Shown here piece after piece: positions 12,676-25,319 of a DNA stretch of 64,000 nt. The position numbers were made by a program, and so were the translations under genes. The notes below the pieces were generated by a model. It was given only the letters and a program-made list of their open reading frames with translations. It was not told the origin of the DNA and did no database searches. Source of the DNA: Persicaria tinctoria. Its lineage: Eukaryota > Streptophyta > Magnoliopsida > Caryophyllales > Polygonaceae. The stretch is taken from NCBI GenBank assembly GCA_037127255.1, contig JBANSL010000003.1, positions 50,562,314 through 50,626,313 of the forward strand. The letters run 5' to 3'. The number at the start of each line of letters is the position of its first letter. Positions within the stretch are counted from its first letter, which is position 1.

Positions 12676-12833
12676 ATCTCTATTTTAATAAGTTGTTAGT
12701 CCTACAGATCCATTGGTAAGTCTTTTAAAGCCACTTCTAGGCTGCCTTGTGATTATTTTCATGATTATATTAATATAATTCACTCAAATATTAAGCTATA
12801 TTTCATTTCTGTTTTTTATACGTGATATCAAGA

Positions 12834-13050
12834 GCTGAATCTGTATGAGTATATGGATTGTTGAATCTGTTTTTCAAATCTGTAATTTTGAACAGATTTT
12901 CAGATTTTATTGCTGAGTCTATATGAGTATATATTGCTGAACCTATTTTTAAAATATGTAATTTTGAATAAATTTTATTGCTGAATCTGTATGAGTCTAT
13001 GTATTGCTGAATCTATTTTTAAAATCTGTAATTTTGAACAGATTTTAAAA
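12834..13050. repeat. Diverged tandem repeat around GCTGAATCTGTATGAGT
   Basis: Three imperfect copies of a unit with GCTGAATCTGTATGAGTATAT, ATTGCTGAATCT, AAATCTGTAATTTTGAACAGATTTT follow one another. The ATCTGT...ACAGAT parts can pair with each other. Non-coding, inside the CACTA element. Confidence 0.7.
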
Positions 13051-13423
13051 ATATTTTATAGTTCAGCAGGGGATGAAATGATTTAAACAGATTTTTGTTA
13101 TATGCCAAATTGAAACGATTATATATCTCGTCATATGAGAATGCAAAATGTATTTGCTTCTTCTTTTATGCACTGTCATTGTGTTCCTATCTCTTCTAAA
13201 TTGGAGCTATTTGCACAGAAAGGTGGAACAAGTTGGAAGTGGCAGATTCTCTTTAGGATAGTCTTGACAAGTGCTTCCTAAGTCATCTAGGGCGCACACA
13301 GGAAGCTGGAGAGAGAAGGCTGAATTGCTTGGCAAAGTGGTACGCTTGAATAATTTGTATTATGCCACCTTGCAGTTACTAACTATTACTCCTCAATAAC
13401 TCACACATACTTTTCTTTGTTCA

Positions 13424-13540
13424 GAAACGATGATTCTGCTCATGTTTCGATGATTTTTGACGATGAAGCTCAAGCAATGAAGTTTGCCCGTAATCCTTCC
13501 CAGATGATGGAAGAAGCTTACTCAACTGGAGTCGCACATA
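13424..13540 (+). pseudogene. Unidentified captured exon fragment
   Basis: After a TTTGTTCAG acceptor-like site the frame runs RNDDSAHVSMIFDDEAQAMK, then FARNPSQMMEEAYSTGV. Its composition (Asp/Glu, Met-rich, non-repetitive) and its start at a plausible acceptor suggest real coding ancestry. I do not recognise the family. It is the third exon-like piece in the CACTA element, in the same orientation as the other two. Confidence 0.45.
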
Positions 13541-13547
13541 CTTTTCT

Positions 13548-13659
13548 TTCCGTTTGTGTAATACTAAGTAGAAAATATATGCATGTAGATAATATGAATA
13601 GATTTCCGTTTGTGTAATACTAAGCAGAAAATATATGCATGTAGATAATATAAATGTAC
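13548..13659. repeat. 56-bp tandem duplication
   Basis: The unit beginning TTCCGTTTGTGTAATACTAA occurs at 13,548 and 13,604 with one or two changes. It lies just after the unidentified exon fragment. Confidence 0.9.
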
Positions 13660-14316
13660 TAATAGATAAAACATTATTGAATGATTTGACCTATTTTGGT
13701 TATTTGAGAAGTAGCCTATTAATAGATACAAACAGGAAATGAGACATCATTTAATAGAATGAAAATCGATTTTAAAATGTATTGAAACACAACAAAATGA
13801 CTAATAAACTGATGTATTTTGCGAAATTATACATTGTTATTTATAAAGAAAATGATGTTGTAATCTTTTTAGACATCATTTATTTCAAATATACTGATTT
13901 AAATATATACATATAACATTGTCTTTATAAATATTGAATGTTATATATGATTTTTTAAATGAAATAATAAGATAAAATACAAAGGAAAGATTAATAAACA
14001 TGAAATGAATTACTTAAAACCGATGTCATAAGATATTACAACATTGTTTTTGGAAAAAAAATATCGATGTTAATGTAAATCTTTATATTGCTCTACATAT
14101 ATTTAGATAGCTAGAAATGCAAAATAATAATGTTTTAACATTAGGTGAATCAATCAAAATGTAATTATATTCATACATTTAAGTCGATATTACAAAGAGA
14201 AACGATGTTATGAATCATTATAGACATCGGTTATAAACCGATGTGGTAAAGTTTGGATTTTTAACACCACCCACTAACACGTTGAATTTTTTTTTGATTA
14301 ATATCGGTTTATACCC

Positions 14317-14344
14317 GATGTCTATGAACATAATTCTAGTAGTG
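14317..14344 (-). repeat. Right terminal inverted repeat of CACTA element
   Basis: Ends AACATAATTCTAGTAGTG, the exact inverse of the left 18 bp. A near-perfect palindrome, ACATCGGTTATAAACCGATGT, lies just inside at 14,224-14,244. Confidence 0.95.
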
Positions 14345-14347
14345 TTG

Positions 14348-15173
14348 GTAGTAGCATGAGTATGATGTGCTTATGTGTTTGATATGACGTGCTTATCTGA
14401 TTGATATGGTGTGTAACTTCTGTGAGATGATATGATAAATCCTTCCATGAAAGATACGAGGCTAGATATGTTATGGTATGTGACTATTCGTGACATGAGT
14501 ATGACGGGTTATGAATGTGTGATACGATGGATATGTTGGATAATTGCTATGATATATGATGCCTTGAATTGGAATTGCTAGGATTATAGAACCGAATTGA
14601 TGAGATTTGATTCCGACTTGAACCTAGGAAGGAAAATGGGATTAGCCCTTAGAGGTGGATGATTCCACCTCTTGAGATTTGAAATTGCTTGATTTACGTC
14701 GGGTTAAGGAATTTTGAATGGTGTTTAAAAAGGACTAACTTGGGTTTTGAGAAATCGAACGCGATTGATAACTTCAATGATTTTGAGACCAAACATTTTC
14801 AAACTAAGGACTCTCTTGAAATTTTCTAACCGAGCTTGCATTATGACGCCTCACGAAGTGGATACATGCATTTTATAGCGGCCCTTATAGACTGCGTGCT
14901 AAGACCTAGTGGAGATGTTGTAATGTTTTTCGAGTTATGATATAGCCGAGAAGTCGGAGTAAGGATGTGGTAGGGGCCCATATTACATTCTTGCTACGAT
15001 CTATTGGAGATATTATGGTTATGACAACGGTACTGTGAGGATCTCATAGGGGCACTTATGAGGTGCTTGTGGGATCAATGGCATGATCCTTGGACTCGCC
15101 AATTCTAAACTTCATCCCCTGTTTTAAGATGATTTTAGTCTCGGGGACGAGACTTGTTTTTAGAGGTGGATGA
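14348..15173 (+). mobile_element. Internal domain of copy B, right part
   Basis: Collinear with 24,693-25,319 of copy C and, inverted, with 57,166-57,900 of copy E. It is non-coding. It contains the conserved block CTCGGGGACGAGACTTGTTTTTAG next to the polypurine tract. Confidence 0.85.
15162..15173 (+). promoter_or_regulatory. Polypurine tract, copy B
   Basis: AGAGGTGGATGA lies directly before the 3' LTR start TGTAAAGG, the expected position for plus-strand priming. Similar tracts recur inside the domain (8,704; 9,507; 14,651). Confidence 0.75.
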
Positions 15174-17556
15174 TGTAAAGGCTCGGATTTTCAAATTCTA
15201 ATTTCAGGAAAAAAGGAAATTAAAAATGAACTGAAACTGAATTTAAAACTCGTTTAGCGGATTCCGACCGGGATATAAAATTTGACGAATAATTTCCATC
15301 ATTTTTTTCTCAAAAATTCAAAATAATTATCGAATGGCGATATCCTTGTCGATTTTAAAAGTCTAATTGATCGAGAGAACAATAGTCGGAAAAACTAACA
15401 TTTGAAAACTAGTTTCGGGATTCAAAATTCACGTATTCGGGATTTATTTCCGGGTATTGGTTACCCAATTCAACACTCAATCGTCACCTACTCCCTCACC
15501 TCACCATACCCTTTCAAATCCATCCTCTCCCTCCATCCCTATTTCTGATGATCTCGCCATCACCCACCTGCTCCACGCCTTTACCATTCCGCCATCACCG
15601 TCTCTTCTGTTTTACCGAGAGGAAGGAATCCCAAGCCATATCTTCCTCCTTGCTTTCTCCTATCCACCTCGACCCCTCCTTGTAGCCATGAGCAGCAGCG
15701 GCAACGGTAGGAGCTGCAGACGAAGCCGCAACCCAGCGCGCAGTTGTCAACGTCGCTGCCTCCCGCGTCCTGTTTTTCCGTGCCTAGAGGCAGCCCCGAG
15801 GTGTCCAGTAGTCCATGCACCTCCACTCCACCTCCATCAACGTCCATCGACACACCGGAGCCACCCAGGAGCCCTCCAGCGCCACCACGAGCCACCGGAG
15901 CTCCACCTCCCCTGTTTAAGCGCGAACCACGTTCCGGTAAGCGATTTTCCTCCGTTTTTAATCGGAATCATCCTCGAGCTTCTCCATCACACTCACCCAT
16001 GTCCGACGTAGGTCCGATGGGCCATCGAGAGCCTTAGGCGAAGCCCAGAACTCCAATCGAAGCTCCGACGTCCCCGAAACTACCCCGGTGAGACCCCAAG
16101 GCTTCCTTTCTTTCTTCGTTCGATTTTATGCATCCTTGTGCGCTTATACTTGTCGGGAGGGTAGTGCGGGTCGAGTGCGGGTACCTGGGTTGAACTCCGT
16201 CGAGTTCCGGCGAGGTCGAGAGCAACGGAGATGCAAGGGCGGGAGCGTGAGCGAGGGCCGTGATTGCAAGCGAGAGTGGCTGTGAGGGAGTCGGGGAGGG
16301 CGAGCAAGGAGCAGGCGGCGAGGGCCAACCTGTGGCAAGTCCAGACGATCCAGGGCTGAGACGAGGCGCAGTGGCGGCGTGGCGGAGCGCGAGCCACCGA
16401 CGTCGAGCAGCTGCTCCTTTCGAAATTGATTTGGAGGGAGACGATGAGTCAGCCGTGGGGCCCGTGTCCAGTCATCATGTGGGACCTCCCTTTTTATGAC
16501 TTTGGTCTACCGGTTGAGATAGGAAATAACGGGTTCAGTTTGGTTCGGTTCGGGTTATCCGTTCATTTATTTAACTAATTAACGGTAATTAAAATCTATT
16601 ATAATAGTATTTGAGGATTTAAAAGATAAATTATTATATTTTGGGAGAATTATAAGGGTTGATTTATTAAATAAAAATGGTCGGGATTTTAGGGGATTTG
16701 GAAATAATTTATAAAGGTGTTTAATAAATGGTATTTAAAATATCATATAATACTATGTCGGATTAAAATATATTATTGGGGGTTTGAAATATATTATTTG
16801 GAATTATAGATTTCAAAAGTAATTTAAATAATAAATTGAAAAAGGAATTTAGCGAGTATTTTCTAGGGTCGGAATTCTTAACTATTTCATTCAGATTTGA
16901 AACGGTTTTGGGACTAACTTGAGAATAAAACTTATTCGATGACTAACTAGCATGCTAATATATGATCGTTTGACTAATGGCATGATATGTGTGTCTAATA
17001 GCATGACTTATGGTGATTTATTATAAAGGGTTAAATATTGGTTACCAATGATATATGATGATGATGATGATATATATATCCTGATGGAAAGTATGAGTAT
17101 GAAATAATAATATGCGAATTTAGCTAAGTATGATATGGAAGTTATCTTAAGTTGATAAGAGATAGTTGATCGTGATGAACTGAAAGTATGGTTGATGCGA
17201 GCTTGTTAATTATCTATCTGTATGAATGTGTGATATATGTGTTCAGAGTGGCTATAGACGTATACTCAGTGTATTCTCGTTATGTATTTAGGTGATACTC
17301 TGTGATTGCGCTATTGTTTGCTGGATTATTCTTTTGCTGATCTTCTAGCCAGGTAAGTACCTCCGGGGCTTACTCAGTAACCAGTACCTCCTGCCTGATG
17401 TGTCATATAGTATGTAGGTGTTTCATATGCATAAGAGCATGCCATGTAGTATCATGCTTAGGAATTGCACTTACGAATGAGCATTCTTATTCTGTATGCG
17501 TTTGAATACAGAACGGCCGTTATCTGTGAGTCCTAGAGTCCTTGCTAGGGTCATAG
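15174..17556 (+). repeat. 3' LTR of copy B, left segment
   Basis: Aligns with 2,859-5,246 of the 5' LTR with few substitutions, including the GC island and donor-like sites. It is interrupted after GGGTCATAG at 17,556 by copy C and resumes at 28,310. Confidence 0.93.
17552..17556. repeat. Target-site duplication (left) of copy C
   Basis: CATAG is repeated at 28,305-28,309. Joining the flanks gives GGGTCATAGGGCAGCCC, exactly as in the 5' LTR of copy B at 5,235-5,250. Confidence 0.95.
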
Positions 17557-20542
17557 TATAAAGGCTCGGATTTTCAAAATCCTAATTTTTCGGAAAAAAG
17601 GAAATTAAAAATGACCTTAAACAGAATTTAAAACTCATTTAGCGGATTCCGACCGAAATATAAAATTTGACGAATAATTTCCGTCGTTTTACCCCGAAAA
17701 TTCAAATTAATTATTGGATAGCGATATCCTCTTTTGTTTTAAAAATCTAATTAATTGAGAAAGCGAGAGTCGGAAAAACTAACACTTAAGAATTAATTTT
17801 GGGATTCAAAATTTACGTATTCGAGATTTACCGGGTATTGGGTTAACCAATTCAACACTCCATTCTCACCCACCCCCATCACCTCACCTTACCCTTCCAA
17901 ACCCATTCCCTCCCTCTCCCATCACCATCCGAGGAACAATTTCACGCTACTTCACCAATCACCATCACCTTTGTTCATCATCACCATCACTCTCTCCCCA
18001 TCGTCACCTCCAGCTGCAATCACCATCACCAACATCGTCGCCACCATCGTTCGCACTCTTCACCGTCACTCACCACCTCTTCCACCATCGTCCTCACTCC
18101 CCGAGACGCCAATAGAAGCATCATTCCCCTCCGTGGAACCACCACGACAGCAGAAGCGCCACCCGGATTCGGAGATCAACGAGCACAGTCGTCACTCGTC
18201 AATCATCCACTCCGTTCGAACGCGAACTTCGCTTCGGTAAGCCGTTCTCCTCCGTTTTCGATTGAAACAACCCACAATCTCTACCATCACACTCATCCAT
18301 ACCCGGCGCAGGTCCGACGAGCCATCGGGAGCCTTCAACGACGCCCAAAACTCCGATCGAGAGCTCCGAAGTCGCGAACATCCTCGGTGAGCTTCCACCG
18401 TTTCCTTCATTCCTTGATTCGAATTCGTGCTTTATTCAACGATTATATTAGTCGGGAGAGAGTGAGGGCTGAGTGCGGGATGATCGAGCGAGATTGAGAG
18501 CTCCGGCGAACATCGAGGGCGGTGAGGCTGAGCGAGCTCGAGGGTGAGGCGGGCAGCGACCGCGAGGCAAGGGAGCTGAGGCGAGAGCGCGAGGGGGCGA
18601 GGGGGAGAATCAGGCAAGCAAGCGAGCACACGAGGCGAGGCGGAGGTGCGAGCAACAGTCGCCGACGGGAGTCGAGGTGGGCGCCGACGGGATTCCTCGA
18701 ATGTACAGTGGCGGGGCGGGTGAATTTGAAATCGGGAAGAGGATGACCCTTGTGGGTCCCGCTTCCATTTATATTATTTTATTTGTTGGTTTGAACCGAT
18801 TGGGGTTATAAACTAGCGGGTTCGGTTCGGTTTGGTTCGGTTCGGGTTATCCGTTTATTATTTAACTAATTAGCGGTATTTAAATTATTATATAATACTT
18901 GAGGATTTAAAATATAAAATATTATTTTTTGGAGATTTATAAAGAGTTGGTTTTATTAAATAGAAATAGTTTGGACTTGAAGATTTAAAAGGAATTTGGA
19001 AAAGAATTTCAAAGTTAGAAATTGATTTAAAATAATAAATTGAAAAAGGAATTTAGCGAGTATTTTCAAGGGTCGGAATTCTTAACAATTTAATTCGGAT
19101 TTGAAACGGCCGGTTTTGGAACTAACCTGGGAATTATACTCGTTCGATGACTAACTAGCATGATGATATGATCGTTTGACTAACGACATGATGTGTGTGA
19201 CTAATAACATGAATTGTGATGATTTATTATAAGAGGATAAATATTGGTTACCGATGATGATAATGATATATATCCTTATGAAAAGTATAAGTATGATATG
19301 GGGGTTATCTTAAGTCGATGAGAGGATAGATTATATACGATTGATCATGATAAACTGAAAGTATGTTTGATGCGAGTTGTTTATTCATCTGCTTGTATGA
19401 AGGTGTGATGTATGTGTTCAGAATAGCTATAGAATTATACTCAGTATATTCTCGTTATGTATTTAGGTGACACTCTGTGATTTCGCTTGTTGTGGGCCGG
19501 GTTCCTATATTGCTGTTCAGCTAGCCAGGTAAATCCTCCGGGGCTTACTCAGTAACCAGTACCTCCTGCCTGATGTGTCATATAGTATGTAGGTGTTGCA
19601 TATGCATAAAAGCATGTCATGTAGTATCATGCTTAGGAATTGCACTTACGAATGAGCATTCTTATTCTGTATGCGTTTGAATACAGAACGGCCGTTATCT
19701 GTGAGTCCTAGAATCCTTGATAGGGTCATAGGACAGCCCAGCTCCATCGGGTTCGTCCTGAGTCATTCGGGTCGTTGGAACACCTTTACTATTATCAGTA
19801 TTATTATTTTCTTTTCGCAAGATCCACGATATGATGATGAGATACGATATGATGACAAGATATGATATGATGATGATGAGATTTGAGATGTTATCGAATC
19901 GAACTGGCCAGTCTCCACCCTACCTGGAAGGGGGGTGGTGGTAGAAGAGGGATATACCCCTTGGTATTCTTTGTTAAGGCCTTACATAATATTCTGCACA
20001 TATGAATTAGGAACATGATAGTGTGGTTAATATTCCAGTACTGCATGAAGGCATCTTTATTCTAGGTATACGCGTATTATATGTCCTCAGCGCGGTCAGA
20101 GGACCCGCGGGCGAACTCTTGGCCTAACTTGGTGGTATAGTTTCAGGTACCCGATACACTGCTTGATTTTGTGCTGTTATGACGGGGTCTATTCATATGG
20201 CGGAGAGTGAGTGTTTGAAACCCGACTTCACCAGATTCATGCTTTTGGGATTTCTCCCACTTATACTCTGTTTTGACCCGGCTCTGTCGTGGCACTGGTT
20301 GTATCATTTTCAGAACTTATGCCCTTTGCATGATAAAGGATTTGCCGCGTTGTAGACTTAGGACAGAAATAGGGGTTTACCCCGGGGTCTCCAACGGATC
20401 TTCCGGATTTGGGTGCGAAATCCCACTTTAAATTGCACATCTTCGATTTCAAACCTTCAACCTGTACTCGGGGCGCAAGATCCTAACGAGGGGTTTCATC
20501 CCTCGAAACGTAACTCGGGAATCATAATCCCGGGCCGTTACA
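17557..20542 (+). repeat. 5' LTR of copy C
   Basis: TATAAAGGCTCGG...GGCCGTTACA. A C-rich, His-codon-like CATCACCATCACC stretch (17,870-18,230) is followed by donor-like TTCGGTAAGCC at 18,234 and a G-rich zone (18,450-18,740). Twin hairpins lie at 20,480-20,535. The apparent short frames in the GC zone are composition artefacts. Confidence 0.95.
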
Positions 20543-20546
20543 AAGG

Positions 20547-20558
20547 TGGTATTAGAGC
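20547..20558 (+). promoter_or_regulatory. Primer-binding site, copy C
   Basis: TGGTATTAGAGC, 4 nt after the LTR, iMet-type with one C-to-T change as in copy B. Confidence 0.9.
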
Positions 20559-23500
20559 TGAGGTTTTGCAATCCGAGTACAATAGGTTGAAAAGGTTTTG
20601 AAAATCGCCCAATGTTTTCAAATGGTTTTGGAAAGTATTTTATAAAGGGCAAAATGAATTTAATTGGACTTAAAACCTAAAATGAATAAAGAGGAAATAA
20701 TCTCGTGGGTAGAGACCCAAGCGATAGACATCCCTTATGGATTTAGAATTCGGGGAACGGTAGGCAAAATATTAGCTTTTATTTACAGATGGGCCTAGAA
20801 GACTCCAAGGAACACCACGGAGGTTGGAGTGTTGAGTTAGGAGGCCTTGAGGTTTTGCCCCTCTGGTCAGTCGTCCCTCGAAGGACGGCATAGATCGTCT
20901 CTATACTTACGTTTATATATATATATATACACATATATGCAATTGGGCCCGAGGGCCATCCTTCTTGAAGAGGATCATATTAATTTTGTTGATTAATTCC
21001 GTGATGAGTGTTCTATTGTGCTTAGGATAGCGAACTAATCAGTATGCCTTAACTTGAATCATGTGTTGAATAATTGTGCAAACGAGATAGTCGGAGAAAG
21101 CCTTGTTCTTTAGTAATCAGAATTCTTGTCTTGTCGGAATAACCCCTACATAATTCAAACCCCCTGATGGTTCTGACTCTGTCATCCGCCCCACCAAAAC
21201 ACCTAGGCACGTTAGCAAGGGTCGAGAAGCATCCGCTCTCCCTGTTTAGAGTCTTGTTTCGTATCCCACCATCGATGCTTCTATCGAGTCTCGTACCTAT
21301 GGTTGGGGTCTTTCACGGGAAATTTGGGTCGGTCAACTAAATACCTTCGGAAATCGTGTCGGATGTGAGGGTTACTTGAGTGTGTTAGTGGGATTGAGGA
21401 TTTAAATCGTTTCGAGATAGAAGTGAGTTGTCTTATCGAGTCCTCCCTTTCGATCCTCGTTATGGCCAACCATGTCTTCTTGCCATAAGAGGCTAAACAC
21501 GAGTTCTACCCACGCCTCTCGGAAACAGTGTAAATGTCCTAACCCAGCGAGTCATACTAGCGCCTGACGGGGAAATGGGGTGATGAGTCGGTGAATGGCC
21601 TTGGAGAATTTTGTCGGTTATAGTAGCATTTATTCTTGTGGTTGTATGACATAGTATATTGATGTATTTCAGCATGACTTGCCTCATATCTTGCACGGTT
21701 GCTCCTATGAGGCGATGTATGTGTCATATGTATTGAATTCCCATGATTACTGTCTCCCTATGAACTAGGTCCATGATAGTGTGTTCAACTCTCGTTGCAT
21801 GTTAATGAGTATTTCTAGTATCATGTAAGGCATATACCTCCCATTTATAGGCCCTCGTATGATTGTGTGACGTTCTAGTCTTACTATGCGAATATGGATG
21901 TCTATGATGAGATAGTTGCTATACCAACCCTGCATGAACTGACCATACCTTTAGCATGATTTTTAGGGTACATCTTAGCATGCTTTTCGTAATATTATGA
22001 CATGCCTAATTGTGTATCTAAATGAGTGATAAGTCGTGCATATGATATCCTATGATGTTTTCTAGATCTTGCATAACTTGGACCATATATGTCCCATGTC
22101 AGTCTGTGCATACATGTTCTTAGTCTGTCAAGCATGATTGTTGAATGAAATGATAAGTTGCTAGCTTGTTCTGCGCACATATAAAGATGATTATATGAAC
22201 ATGTTATGAATGCGTAAATCGATATTCCTTGAGATAGGTGCATACTAGTGTGAAGTAATGTGATGATATCTCTTGATTTTTATGTGTTTGCGTGCCATAA
22301 TTATAAGGGCATCGTTGTAACTCTCGGGTTGGGATCTTATCCTTGGTCTTGTCGTCCCTAGTCCTGGTCCATGTCTGAACTCTTAAGGAATTATGTTGTC
22401 CGCCCTTGTCTCTCCCCTATCTCTGTAACTTTTAACCCTTACGATCCTTCGATGAGCGCTGATATGCAAGAAAGGACCGACGACCAAGTGGCACCGGAGC
22501 GGCGCAACGGAAGTGTGATGGGTCCATGACTCCTTAGGCCCCAGGAACAACGTCACCGATGGCAACAAGGACGAATATGCTTCAAAGATGACAATCATTA
22601 ACAGATTCATTCCAGCAGACACGAGGAAGAGCATTCTTAATTCAAATTGTGGATTCTTCTATACTAATCGGAATTGATGTTTTGTGATAGGCCTAGAACT
22701 GACATAATTGAATGCGTGATGACGGATGTGCTGAATTGGTAGCAATGATTGCATGACTAACTTGTTTCTATGACGATGTGCCTTGGTGCTTGCTATACTG
22801 ACTTACTGGCATGGTGAGTAGGTTATGGGTTATATGTCTGGTGCTTCTTCTTCTTGGAAATGAGTCGAGAGATTCTTCGGTAAGCTAGGTCGAAAAGTGG
22901 TAGAGGGATTGAAGTCTTCGTTCTTGGTCATGAGATGAGCGAGAGGGTGTGCAGGAATGATGCAATAACTTTGGTAGAGCCGAGTGAGTTAGGACTCGTA
23001 GGAGGTAGTAGATAGTGGTCCGTGAGTGTAGATGAGCTTCTAGGTAGTTAGAGGTGGAAGTATAGACAAGTAGTGTGTGAGGGTATAGGTAGTTTGGATA
23101 GTTCTAGAGGTGGATGGATAGGCTAGAAGTGGCCGAGGAGTTCTTGTAGTGGAAGTGCTATTAGGCGGGTTGGTGTGCTAAGGAAGGTGTCTAGATAGTC
23201 TATGAGCGAAGTATTTCTAGATGCATTGTTGGAGGATTTCGGCATAGGGAATGAATCGGGATTTACGAGGGAAGGTTATTGTGGCTATTGAGGTATTTGA
23301 GGATGTGAGACGAATCTTCGAGGAAAGGCTGGTAGCTAGGCCATGAGGTAGTTGAGATTTATAGTAAGACTGTGGGCTTAAGGTTGAGATAGGGAGATTA
23401 TGAGCATGGATTTGGGAACTACGCAAAGCAAAAGGTATTGAGGACGCTAGAGGATAAGATATTTTAGAAGGATGGGGAAGTTGCGATGCTTAGGAGATTC

Positions 23501-25307
23501 GGACGAGGATGTCATAGGAGTTCAGTGGGAATTCTATCGGTTGGAAAATCGTGGGAGAATTAGTCAAATTGCGATGTTATGGGTAATTCGAGTTAGGGTG
23601 ACATAAGGTTTCGTCGGGGAAAATGGTCGTGGTTAAGGAATGGTAACATGAGGTAAATTCAGATAATGCTGGAAAAAGGATCTAGGGTAGGGCAGCTTGA
23701 GGAGTCATGAGTGGTTTTTGTTTCGTGAGTTATGGAATGTGATGGGTAGGTAAAATCAGTGGTTGGTCTTTGAGGATAGGCGTTGGTAATGAGGGTCTTG
23801 GTAATTCGTGGTTGGGAGTAGCACGAGATGGATTTGTGCATTAGAGTTGGTCGAGGGTTACAGGTGTGAGATGATTAGTACGAGTTGGATTCTTAGAGGG
23901 GGATGGTTAGTGAGAGTGGTCAGTGGTCCGTGGAATATGATCAGGTTAGCAAGGTGATTCGAGAGATCTCTTTGGGGGACAATGTTCAGGTAGAGTCTTG
24001 AGAGCCTAGAAAGAGTAAGCGAGATTGTTAAGAAGTGTCTAGATCAATTGTGAGGGCGGTTTAGTTGAGGACTCGGAATTTTCTATTAGATGGTAAAGAT
24101 GGGACTCATAGAGGACCCCTATGGCAAGGACGTGTTATATATGGAGTCTTGGTAGTTGGTCGAGTTGTTAAGCTTGTCGAATCAGGAAACCGTGTGATTG
24201 GGAACTCCGAAAAATAGTTTAGATGGTCGAGTGGAAGGTGAGAATTGAGATCGGGATGTCGAATTGGATTGGCCCTTAGATGGCTTGAGGGTATATGATT
24301 TGGGATACTTAGTAGTTGGTTTGGGTTTGATTGCGAATAGTTATGAGGCTAGGAAGGTTGTATGTGAGCGGAATACAATGGTGCCTAGAACTGGTAGTGA
24401 ATTGAGTTGGTAGATCTTAGTGAATTTGATCTTAATGCAAGAGTTGATGGGTAGTGGTCGTGTCTTGTCATGATTGGTACTTATAGGCAGGTTCTCTTGA
24501 GGTTGTGATCTAGCGTATGCTTCACTTGGGGGCCGAATGTGGTGCGAATTTTATGCTATAGACGATGTTGATTCTATGAGGTATGGTCGTTGACAATAGT
24601 GAACTGTTAGTACTAACATAGTTATTCACTAAACTCGGTGGGATGCTAATTTACGGAAGTACTTGTTGTCCTCTAATGCGATTACGCTTGGCAGTAGCAT
24701 GAGTATGATGTGCTTAGCTGATTGATATAACGTGCTTATCTAATTGATGTGGTGTGTAACTTCCGTGAAATGATGTGATAAATTCTACCATATATGATAC
24801 GATGCTAGATATGCTATGGTATGTGGCTATTCTTGAGGTGATTATGTTATGCTATTAGACGTGAGATGCTATTGTTGTTCGATATATATACGTTATGATT
24901 GATGATGGAAATGATAGGAATTGAACTGGTGGACCTTAATTATGACTTGAAACCTAGGAAGGGAATATATGATTAGCCTTTAGAGGTGGATGATAGGATG
25001 AATGGAGAGGTTAGGAATGCTTTTGAATAATGCCGAACTTGAAGTGTTGAACGATGTTTTAAAGAGGACGTTGTGATGTTTTGAGTTATGATATGACCGA
25101 GGAGTCGGAGTAAGGATGTGGTAGGGGCCCATATTACATTCTTGCTACGGTCTATTGGGGATATTATGATCACAACAACGGTACTGTGAGGATCTTATAG
25201 GGGCACTTATGAGATGCTTACGGGATCAATAGCATGATCCTTGGACTCACCAATTTCAAATTTCATCCCCAGAGATGATTTTATTCTCGGGGACGAGACT
25301 TATTTTT

Positions 25308-25319
25308 AGATGTGGATGA
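25308..25319 (+). promoter_or_regulatory. Polypurine tract, copy C
   Basis: AGATGTGGATGA precedes the 3' LTR. It differs from copy B by one G-to-T change, which breaks the purine run. Confidence 0.65.

Larger units (their letters stand above)
10171..14344. mobile_element. Non-autonomous CACTA (En/Spm) transposon carrying gene fragments
   Basis: The 4,174-bp element begins CACTACTAGAATTATGTT and ends with the exact inverse. The match extends to about 28 bp with few mismatches. It is flanked by TTG on both sides (10,168-10,170; 14,345-14,347), the 3-bp duplication typical of CACTA elements, and copy C shows the empty site at about 24,690. Subterminal zones (10,190-10,330; 13,850-14,310) are packed with ACATCGG/CCGATGT motifs in both orientations. 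No transposase is present. The interior holds exon-like pieces of CPSF73-I and importin alpha plus an unidentified one, so it is a Pack-type CACTA. Confidence 0.93.
20543..25319 (+). mobile_element. Internal domain of copy C
   Basis: 4,777 bp without CACTA insertion, so it serves as the reference interior for the family. It contains the block from 20,760 that reads as in copy B, the hairpin CATCCTTCTTGAAGAGGATCA near 20,960, and AGAGGTGGAT tracts at 23,105 and 24,982. No retroviral-type domain is seen in six frames; the longest open frames are under 90 codons and lie on either strand. Confidence 0.88.

Noticed and set aside
17971..18240. 89-codon frame with His/Ser/Pro repeats (copy also at 25,733)
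   Set aside because: CATCACCATCACC microsatellite-like stretch of the LTR C subfamily; no domain.
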